A stretch of 64,000 nucleotides of DNA from assembly GCA_028554795.2 (NCBI GenBank), contig CM068827.1:71769809-71833808 (forward strand), given 5' to 3'. A program made the translations under genes and the position numbers. Below, in pieces: positions 54,150 to 64,000 of this stretch. The notes beneath the pieces are model-generated. The model made no database searches. It saw only the letters and a program-made list of their open reading frames with translations, and had not been told where the DNA came from. Numbering within the stretch: position 1 is the stretch's first letter; every line of letters begins with the position of its first letter. Source of the DNA: Sinohyriopsis cumingii. Its lineage: Eukaryota; Mollusca; Bivalvia; Unionida; Unionidae.

Positions 54150-57000
54150 TATGGAACCCTTGAATTAGAAGAGGAACTGAACATATATATACATACTTCA
54201 GTTTCTCATTAATCTCTGGTAACTCGACCAGACCATGAGAGATAATACTGACCACATGATCCGTTTCTGTATACATGTCGCGCTGCACGCAAGGCGTTAT
54301 CCGTAGCTAAAATTCTTAAATGTGTGTTTGAAACTGCAACTCCTTTGTTAATGTCAATGTTATCAGCCTTTATAAATTGACTGGTTATATTTTTTTTAAT
54401 ACAGTTGCGATAAATGTCCATACTGTTTAAAAAAAAAGGCGCCTGTCTGCTTTTATCTTTCCCCCAGGAACTCATAAACAGAGACGATCTATCAACTCCA
54501 TTTATGAATTGTCACACAAATATCGATACAGGAAGTGTTTCTTTTATAACACTTTACTATTGAGAAGGTTGCTATGCGTACTTTAAAGGTACGAGTTTAG
54601 AAGGGGTGATGTCTGCGTATGCTTTAATCGTACTTCAATTTATATAGCTTTAAGACAAATTCAAGCATTTCTCACTCTTCTCGACCATTGTATGTATAAA
54701 AGTGCAAATTTGATATCAATAACTTTAGAAATCAAACATCTTAGGTAACTAATGTAAATGGTCATGTTATGTTTCCAATTTATCAATAAAATCAGTGGAA
54801 AGGTTCCTAACTGCAGAATCGAAGCTTTAAGATTCCATAAATTTAAAGTTCGGATCCAAATTACATTGAATCAATGTTATTAGGTATTGTAAAATTTCAG
54901 ATTTAAGTTATAATGAACAGATGAAAGAAGCATGTCATTCTTCGTGAAATCTGCGAGCGTAGATACTATAATTAAAAAGCTAATACGGTACACAAAAAAG
55001 ATATTGTTAGGCTAGATATTGAATATATCCCCTCTTGCATGTTTTGTCGGAATTCAAAAATAAATGGTACATTAGACGTTGATGTGTTTAAAAGTGCTAA
55101 AAGTTACCTTTCGTAAACAGCCTGTACTAGCAGTAGCAGACCACAATAATCCTAAGTCCAATATTTACAATGAATCTTCCGAGTCAATGAAATCTTGACA
55201 CTAATACGGTGATGTTTCGATAGCTACCTTACAAAATGAAGACAGATCATCGTCCGATCCCAAGTAAAGAAATATTATCGTCATTTGTCAAGAAAAAATA
55301 TTAAATGACATATAGTCTGCAAATCGAATCACATTATTGAGAGGAAATTACGGGCAGATTCATCCATTAGTATGCATTGTTTGACGGATGATTTCACACC
55401 CGTTACTAATGATGCAATGTTTTCCGGATACCCTCATGTCTTTTAGTCATTTATACTGCGCGATACCAATTATGTTGTTTAATCTTTGTTATTGTTCTGC
55501 GAGTTAGAAATAAGTTGCAATAATGTATTTGCTATTATGTTGACACATTCTCAAGAGAATCCCATCAAGAAATATAAGTTGCCTCGGTAATTCTAAAAGA
55601 CCAGATAATAGACAGCAGCGAGGTCTTCATTTCAGCCTCACTCTGAAACCAAGAATTTGAATTTAATATATATTGTGAAGCTAATTATTTGTTGTTTTTT
55701 TCATCATTTCAAATATATCGCTGCATCAAAAGCTTACAAAATGCTGTCCAGTCATGCCATTTTGTAATTATATTTCTTCCAAACATTTAAATACCTTTGT
55801 CATTTAAGAAATTAAGGATCCTACAATTCTGAATCAGATTGAAATTTCACATCTTTGTTTGAGAAAGAAGCCATGTATAAGTTATCATTAGATAATGCCT
55901 CCAGATTTTGCAATATATACTCCAATTCCTCAATACTAAATAATGGGCTCTCCCATCGTACGTTCGCTAAATTCAAGTATCCGCTGAATAAACCATCCAT
56001 AACTATTTCCTTAACAAAATAAATCTGGCCCCTGAAGTAACTCACTACGGATCTTTGCATGAAATTATAACACCGCATGATTGAAAGCACTTAAATTTGG
56101 AACCGTGAAAATATTCCACGAAAGAGTTTTCAAAATTTAGATCTAGAATGATTGCACGTGCAGCACGCTCATACAATAAGCACTCTTACATAGTGATGAT
56201 TCGCATTATCTAATGTCTTGCACGTAAACGCCATACTTTTAAGAGGATAAACTCGATTGGAGAAATTTACTCCTTTCAACTAAATAAATGCACTGTATCC
56301 AACATTATTATTATTTTGTTATTGACAGCAACATTAGGAATCAAGCTCACATAAAAGTGTTTAAAATATTTTTTCTTTTGAGTTGCTGACAGAGGTTCAA
56401 TTTATTTTGGCTTCCGTTATACTATTACTGTCACATTTATTCCCACATGGTTATTTGTCATCCACAAAATTGCCACTCTATCTGTCACTTTTTGGACCAA
56501 AGCCATCAAGCTGACTAGCTAGATTGTATCGCCCTATCCCTAGACGTGGTTTATACATATTATTTGACTTTAATTGACAGCTTTCTCAAACTGTACATTT
56601 TGTATTGTGATGGGTACACTGATCAACGTGGGAAAATACATTTAATAGGCAGTGATATTCTCAATCACTAGTAAATAAATATACATTTTTTCACATTAGT
56701 GGACATAAAATGACATAAAAAATACATATATATATGGTGGGTGGGTGTTAATTTATACTTTACGTAGGTTTACTGTGAAAGCAATAAATTACTATGTAAT
56801 TTCATAGCCTTTACCCTTCTTCTATTTTAAATCATATTGGTTATGGAGGTGACCTGCTGCTGTACGTTACAGAGTGCCCAAGGGTTTCTGGTACTCTAGG
56901 CAAATTGTGACCTTGGCGACTCCCCCACCCCCATCCCCATAGAGGAAAAAAATTCACTTCCGCCTATCTGGCTCCTCTTCAAGCCTAGCGCCCTAGGCGA
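54150..57000. other. AT-rich intergenic DNA
   Basis: No recognisable gene. A - strand frame from ATG 56078 to 55821 (85 codons) has no known match and is not called. Confidence 0.55.
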
Positions 57001-57019
57001 CATCCGTGTTCGCTTATAC

Positions 57020-57020
57020 A

Positions 57021-57051
<31 letters not shown>

Positions 57052-57090
57052 CATACATACATACATACATACATACATACATACATACAT
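57020..57090. repeat. (CATA)n tetranucleotide array
   Basis: About 17 CATA units. Confidence 0.97.
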
Positions 57091-57260
57091 TAAAAGAATT
57101 CTTGATCAGCAAATAGAAAATATATCAATGTAGTGGTTATTATCAAAGTATTACCAATGCATGAAAGAAAATTCTTGAGAAAGTCCAAAATGATGTAAAA
57201 TGTGTCCACAACGGTGTTTGTACATTAACTGCGCCAAAAATTTAATTTTAGTAGCAACGT

Positions 57261-57261
57261 A

Positions 57262-57310
<49 letters not shown>
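57261..57310. repeat. (ATT)n microsatellite
   Basis: About 16 ATT units. Confidence 0.97.
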
Positions 57311-57404
57311 TGTATTTAGAAATGTCTGGAGCCCCAAATTGGTTCCTGTATCTACTTTTTGAATCCGTTTTTTCTTAATATCGAACACATCAAAACTTAA
57401 ATTA

Positions 57405-57720
57405 GAAAAATGCAATGGGAGGAGGGATTATATTCTAGGCATTCTGACTCCATCCAGTAAGCTGTCTGTATGAAAGATTCAATATATAAATTAGACGAAG
57501 TTAGATTATAATAAGAAATCACACGGAAGACTATATTTGATTAGTTCATTATATTTTATCGAACTTACACTGAAAAAAATGCAATGGGAGAGGGATTATA
57601 TCTTAGGCATTTTGCCTCCATCCAGTAAGCTGCCTGTATGAAAGAGTCAATATATAAATTGGACCAATTTAGATTACAATAAGAAATCTCACCGAAGAAT
57701 ATATTTCATTAGTGTGTCTG
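57405..57720. repeat. ~167-bp tandem duplication
   Basis: Two diverged copies start AAATGCAATGGGAG (57408 and 57576) and share CATCCAGTAAGCTG, GTATGAAAGA and AATATATAAATT. No coding content. Confidence 0.88.
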
Positions 57721-58415
57721 ATCCAAAACAGATAAGGTATTATTGCGCGCGAAGTAATTCGTTGGCGATAAAATGGACAGTGAGGCGCCTTCTTTGATAC
57801 TCAATAGCTGTTTCCATCCGTAAATTGATTTTCCTTTAACGTTATGCAAGACCTTATGAAAGTTATAAAAGCATACAATTATGTTGCCATCATAGGATAT
57901 CGTTAGTGCAAGAGCCCAACATCATACATTGACCAGGGCATGAATAAGATTTAAATTCGTGCATCTTTTTCCCAATCGATAAAACCTGAAATGAGGGAGT
58001 GGGGGGTGGGGGGGATAATCCAATTAAAACACCACGTGTATTCCTTGTCTTGAGAAAATATAGAAAAAACAGAATGTGGAGAAATCGTTCAGGGTAGAAT
58101 GCACTGCGAGGAGTAATGTGGCAGCGATTTTATCAAATATATTATAATATATTATTACAAAAAATCTAGAAGCTTACTACAAAAATCATTTTGAAAGTGA
58201 AAAGAAATCATAACATTCAATATTTGTCTAATGACTTAAAGGAGATAGAACATATAAAAGTATACACAAATATACGATCATTTCATGTATGCGTGATTAT
58301 TGCCGATATCGTATAATGCTGAGTAGAGATGAGCTTGGTATGTGTGGTTGTGATTTGTGTATTAACTTGAGAAACGTTTTCAGAATTTTATGAAGGCTTG
58401 CAGTGTCACAAATAT
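57721..58415. other. AT-rich intergenic DNA
   Basis: Nothing recognised apart from a G-rich run (GAGGGAGTGGGGGGTGGGGG) near 57993. Confidence 0.55.
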
Positions 58416-58417
58416 AT

Positions 58418-58920
58418 GCATATTAATTTCATCATGGTATATGTAACTGCATATCGATATGCACAGTAATCTCGTCAGGGTATATGGAACAGCATATCGA
58501 TATGCATAGTAATCTCGTCAGGGTATATGAAACAGCATATCGATATGCATAGTAATCTCGTCAGGGTATATGAAACAGCATATCGATATGCATAGTAATC
58601 TCGTCAGGGTATATGGAACAGCATATTGATATGTATAGTAATATCATTAGGGTATATGGAACAGCATATCGATATGCACAGTAATCTGGTCAGGGTATGT
58701 GGAACAGCTTATCGATATGCATAGTAATCTCTTCAGGGTATATGAAACAGCATATCGATATGCATGGTAATCTCATCAGGATACATGTAACAGCATATCG
58801 ATATGCATAGTAATCTCGTCAGGATATATGAAACAGCATATCGATATGCATGGTAATCTCATCAGGGTACATGTAACAGCATATCGATATGCATTGCAAT
58901 CTCAGCAGGGTATATGGTAC
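58418..58920. repeat. 43-bp satellite with a palindrome in each unit
   Basis: About 11 copies plus a degenerate first copy. The unit is CATATCGATATGCATAGTAA, then TCTCGTCAGGGTATATGAAACAG-like sequence. Each starts with the perfect 12-bp palindrome CATATCGATATG, which is conserved better than the rest of the unit. Confidence 0.95.
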
Positions 58921-58924
58921 TTCC

Positions 58925-61900
58925 GTATAATAATGTCTTAATTGTAAGTGGATATTATAATGTGAAAAGTACACGATGTCTTAGAATTCATTTTTCCATT
59001 AATTTTTTGTAGTTTCTAATAGGAACAGTTCAGCTATTTTGATATGTTCTTATGTACAGTATCTGTTCATGGAAGTAAAATGTAAGTATAAATCATTACT
59101 TATATTACTATATTTTCTTTCTTGAACCACTGGAACATTAATGTAACAATATGATGTTTTAAATTTATCCCGATTCAGGCAAGTTTACAGATTTGGAATA
59201 ATTGTGTTACTTATTATTTCTATGGTAACGTATTCCACATTTTAAAGGAGATATGAATTCTGGTACAGAGTAGTTCTATGCAAAAGAGGCCAAATTCTAT
59301 GATAGAGTGGTGTAGGTTCCATTGTTAACAACTAAATGGCTGAATTATATCTTGCAAGTAGTTTGGACCAAGACCAAGATACATGTCAAACAACTGAATT
59401 AATTTATACTATATCAGATATGTTCATGCCTTCAAGCTGCTAATCGCCTGAATGCAAAGCTCTCACGATGGAAACTTGCAGATTCTGAACGAGTGCTTTT
59501 AATTACGTTGTACCGATAAATAGGAACAAGTAATCAAAAGATTATAAACAAGCGGATATAATCTGAGTTACGTTGTATCAGGCATGCTAAGTACGTGAAA
59601 AGACGGTAAATCAGAGAGCTGAGGAGAAAGAATTGTTAGGTACAAAAGTTTTTAGATAACATGTGATATCGATTCATTTGTAATTAGATAGATGCGACTA
59701 GGCGGCTTATTCCTGAATCCAGGGGGATAAAGAGACATTATTGTCGACACACAAATACTTCCAATTTATAGCCAGACAAATAGCTGCAGAGAAGTGTACA
59801 GTTAATGTAACTTGCACTAAGTAGGCTTTTGCTTATTTCTTGAGTTTAAATGCGTTTTACTACATACTAGCATTATCATATGCTGTCCTAGAAAACCATA
59901 ATTCTGTATGGGTTACACTTCCACGTATGTTTTATGGTAAAACATGCTTCATAAAAGTGGCGCGTTTACAATAATTTAATCCACCTGAGAAAGTTCATTT
60001 TATATTGGTTTTATTGCAGCAGCATTCTGTCTTATGTCACGTGTTTAGGCTCGAATGAACAGTAACACAAAATAAAGAGTGAGAACAACAAGCTTTAAAA
60101 AATACAGTAATCTATTTCCCTGGAAAAATTCTGAAAAAATGGAAAAAAAATATGAACTTACGGTTTTCTAGAATCAAGTGCAAAAATAATCCAAGAATAA
60201 TCCAAGAATAACATTTTAGCAGTCCTAATAACAAAATGTTCAACTGATTTCACGTTCAAATCCCGGCGAAGAATCCAAGATGGAAGACGATGACGTATGG
60301 TGAAATCTGTAGTGTTGTAGAAACAAGAATTATCAATCCGGTTTCTCATAGCTGAATAAAGTTTTATTTTTAAAAAAAACTGTTCTTGTTCCACAATATT
60401 ACATGAGCACACGTATTTCCAGAAAAATAACAGAATTAATCCTTTTAAATTCGAGTAATTTGAAATAACTCCAAACAAGACAACATACCACTTCCAATGT
60501 AACAGCCCAGTTTCTACTGAGATCAATTCTCCAAACCAGAGGTTATATCGTATTCTAAACGTAAAAAGGGGTCACGTGATCATCTTCTAGAAGCTTATAG
60601 AAACTACCTATTTGTTAAAGGTCACGTACACCCAGTGTAACCCTGCCGAAAACTAATAATGTTACTCTAAGAAATAAAATATATATAAAAAAATTGTTTA
60701 CATCTTAAAGACGAAGTCCCATCATAACCTCGACAACAACCAATCGTTTTAAAATAAAGATAGAACTTTGTTTATTGGCTGCTGCAAAGTTTGAAACAAG
60801 GTCAGGATTTATATCAACACCTGGTGTTTATAAACTAACAGTCAAGGTCAAACTATTTTCTGAAAAAAAAGTATCATCTGTAGAGAATAAATTTACACTA
60901 TAATAGCCTGTAATAAAAAATAAAAATTTAAAACTGACAAACAATTAAATTGAAATAAATATACATTAAAAAAGATATATTTAAATCAAACAGCTGCATG
61001 AACTTGTCTGCATCTTTTTCATTCATAAACGTTTAAACAATCTGCTGTATCACGTAAAGAATAATAATAATAACCAAATGTAATACACTTCTTTTAAATA
61101 AAATAGAAGTGGCATGGTCTTTCAGGGAAAATATAATCATTATCATTCTTGCGCTATCAAACAAGAAAGTTATCATTCGTACCTTTGTCTCCATGAAAGA
61201 TAAATTACGATCCATATCTTGTAGCTCTGAAAGATGTACGGTTTATCAAACATATGTACAGCATCGGAAGCCGCCATGTAATAGCTTGGTAGTTTTCACA
61301 TAAACAAGCCACGTTGTTTAATTTCGTTCCTATTTTTCATACTTCCCATTTCCACTATGACTTAAGTCTTGTATTAATATGTGCTCACACTTTGTGTTTT
61401 CCATTGATAAAACGAATTATATTACCCAAATGCTTTTTCTCTTTTCACCCCCCCCCCGTATCTGTCTCTCTACATAATTCTATTTGCAGCATGAATGGAT
61501 CTAAAATTGTTATGTCTATCAATATTTTTTGAACTCCTGGTATATTATTTTTTAATTAATTTTTGTAATTTTATTAATATATGTAAATTGTAAAGATTAT
61601 TTTTAATTCAATTTTGCCTACGTGACCGGGATTTGTTTTATGAATATTATGAGTGTAAAATTACATAGGATCTATGAATAGATGTTTACGTATGTGTTAA
61701 CAATTGCTAATAATAATCTTAATAATAAGAATATTTGGTGGCTTCGGCTTGATTTCTCATTGGCTGGTGGGGTTTAGACGGTTCTAGAAGAATTAAGTAA
61801 TTTCCCATTGGATGGGCTAGGTCACATGAATAGGTATTTCTAAATTTTTATTGAGTAGTATGATTTGCCACGGGTGTAATATATTTTTAATAGAAGGTGT

Positions 61901-64000
61901 ATGTAAGGAGGGAACTGAGCAATCTAATTTTCATTCCTAATTTTGCAGTTGTTCTTATTTCTAGTGTTCCTGTTGTAACATCTAGTCTGCAGACGTGTTT
62001 TTATGTTGTACTATTGTATTATTTAAGAGGTCAAACATTTGTTTGGACTGTTCAGTAGAAATAGAAAATGTTCATATTTTTGGACAATAATATTAGTTTG
62101 GAACTGTTTTGAATTATTCAAATGAGTTCTGGACAACGCTATTTTGACAACGTCACGATTCTTGACGGACCAGTACTTTTCCGGTTCTGAATTTTCTACG
62201 GAACCTTTGGACCGTCTTAGAACCTTTTCATGATTGTTTTGGATTCAATTTATAATACTCTAAGTTCCTCAAAGATTTTTATTTATAACTTTGACAATCA
62301 AATTATTTGTTAAGTTTTAGAAAGCTTGTTGGTTTTGCTTCTTTCTTTGACTTAGTTTATGACCACAGAGTTGTAGCAAAATATACTGCATGCTTTATGT
62401 ATCATCTATATATTCTTGTCACTGGTGTCATGTATAGTATCAATTATCTTGCCCGTATTGATGTAGGTAATTATTCAAACTTTCCCATAACTAACTTGCC
62501 ATGTTCTTGTGAATAGGAAAATTGGATTAATATCAATGGAGAATGAAAGATGAATACAAAAAAGCAAATAAAGGACAACGGCGTTATTATTATGTAACGA
62601 AAGATGGAGCTGTTAATTTGTCTACACATTTAAACTATATTTTCAATATTTTATGCGATTTTAATGATCAATAATATGTTATACTTTGGCGACGGTTTTC
62701 CAGTCTGTTAGGTATTTACTTTTGAAAATATTAAGCGGCTTATATTTGAAGTCAGTCTTATGTAGTGAGTCTAAAACTCTGAAGATTTCTGTTCCACCAT
62801 GCTTTGAGCAATTACTTCAATTATTTCATGTTAATGATATGCAGTGCCAGGTAGAAGAAGTGTTCCCTCCTTTTAGAATGGTTCTGTGCTTTACCTTTAT
62901 TTCGCGTGGGTCATAGTGCCCTTTTTAAGCACCAGACCCTTTTTGGGGCCTTCCTCATTGCCGTGTAGTCTCTGGGCCAACTTCTGCTCCTATTCACTTC
63001 ACGAGCAGAACATATCGGCCATATGACGTAGAAACTATATAGGTGTTGGATTTTTGTAATCAACTGGATAACAATAACTAATAAAGGTATTATCGATAAC
63101 AAAAATATATAATTTTTTATTATTATTTCCAATCGTTTTCCGTATGTCATGAGCAAAGTCTCTTAGGTCTTCAAATTCGATCAGTTTATGTTTCTGAAAT
63201 TTGGCAAAATACCAAAACGTTGTCAGTTGTCTTCATGTTCAGACGACAAATCTAAACGCAGCATATCAAATATCCATCACCATTAAATCGTATAGATGCA
63301 TATAGAATTGAGCATTAATTTTACTAACAGCCATTATACAATCATTGTTTCAACTTTACATGATGTCTCTTCTGAATATCATTATCGAAAGGATAGTTAT
63401 AATATCCAAAGATGACAGTTTTCCCCAATCTTAGCTTAAATTTCATCCATTACAGTATTGATATTCATAGCCGATTCATTTTGTATTCCACGTTAAGCGA
63501 TGAAAAACGTCAGTGTGTAATATTACGCAATTTATCACCATAAAAATATCTTTAATATTAAACATATTTCCCGTGAGAACAAACTGGTCAGCAGATGAAT
63601 ACATTATTTATATCGAGAAAAATAATTCTGCATGGCTATAAATATCACTTGCATTTTCTTTTTCTCCTTGGAATAGTTTTACATATGACATACGGTGTCA
63701 AAGGCAATTAGTAGAAGATTTTACCCTAAATAATCCAGAACGGAAGTCTTACTCTGGTATATACGGTACACATTTTCAATGGATAAATATGGGTCCACAG
63801 AACGTAACTCTTAATCTGTTATATACGATACAGGGGTCTCTACAGATATTATGAACCTCTGTGAGAATAGCAGATGTAAGGTGAATTTTGCATCTGCAAC
63901 ATGCACAGTGGAGAGAATGTTGTCATAGCTCTGTTACTTTCATGTACTGTGGCTGAAATTTCTTTGGATATTCTACTTGTGGGAATTGTTCGTGATCTAA
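58925..64000. other. AT-rich intergenic DNA
   Basis: No gene or mobile element recognised. Open frames (for example 60158-60526, - strand, and 61109-61303, +) are low-complexity or unlike known proteins. A C9 run lies near 61449. Confidence 0.55.

Noticed and set aside
55821-56078. 85-codon - frame as a host gene or exon
   Set aside because: No family resemblance, no splice or promoter support; length is within chance expectation.
60158-60526. 122-residue - frame
   Set aside because: Composition follows AT-rich DNA, with no motif.

Overview
The window is invertebrate nuclear DNA dominated by mobile elements. The background is AT-rich and full of microsatellites, with three 200- or 100-bp class (TA)n tracts, tRNA-derived SINEs, degraded APE-type LINEs and a mariner remnant. 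No host gene could be identified. The SINE family (tRNA head, CA-rich tail) looks mollusc-like to me, but that is from memory and of low confidence.

The centrepiece is a complete 14.4-kb Polinton/Maverick (adintovirus-like) element at 13301-27723. It has 240-bp terminal inverted repeats (TIRs) and a 5-bp target duplication (ACTCA). Its left part carries a packaging ATPase (-), a DUF5679 frame followed by a phospholipase A2 frame (+), a retroviral-type integrase (+), and a 1100-residue polymerase-helicase fusion with an HNH frame at its end (-). Its right part is a run of + strand genes: a Cys-rich protein, a NUMOD/HNH endonuclease, two unrecognised proteins, a pVI-like protein, the major capsid protein, a hydrophobic pX-like protein, an adenain-type protease, a fibre-like coiled-coil protein, a membrane-hairpin protein, and the penton with one internal TGA.

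Three frame changes in this element lie at A8-A10 runs. Two of them are textbook -1 slippery heptamers in the correct phase. Both -1 frames open into related LPGTP motifs, and the pX-like LPG tail can also be seen in a separate, older Polinton remnant. This may be programmed frameshifting, transcript slippage, homopolymer decay or assembly error; the sequence alone does not decide.

The element sits inside an older, decayed Polinton: the insertion splits that copy's protease gene at its active-site His codon. Further Polinton debris lies at 1.75-2.24 kb (pX plus protease, -) and 3.14-3.6 kb (conventional Polinton DNA polymerase, +). The locus has therefore received at least three Polinton insertions, of more than one polymerase type.

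Layout: 0-4 kb Polinton, LINE and SINE debris; 5.7-8.5 kb SINE pieces and a 47-bp satellite; 8.8-12.3 kb decayed LINE; 12.5-12.84 kb SINE; 12.84-27.95 kb nested Polintons; 28-29.5 kb unidentified decayed reading frames; 29.5-40 kb AT-rich DNA with a SINE and an unexplained GC-rich block; 40.2-41.1 kb mariner; 41.8-42.7 kb jockey-like LINE; 47.3-51.1 kb LINE and pentamer microsatellites; 51.75-54.15 kb DNA transposon with an intact 562-residue transposase-like ORF, TIRs and a TTA duplication; 54-64 kb AT-rich DNA with a 43-bp palindrome-containing satellite.
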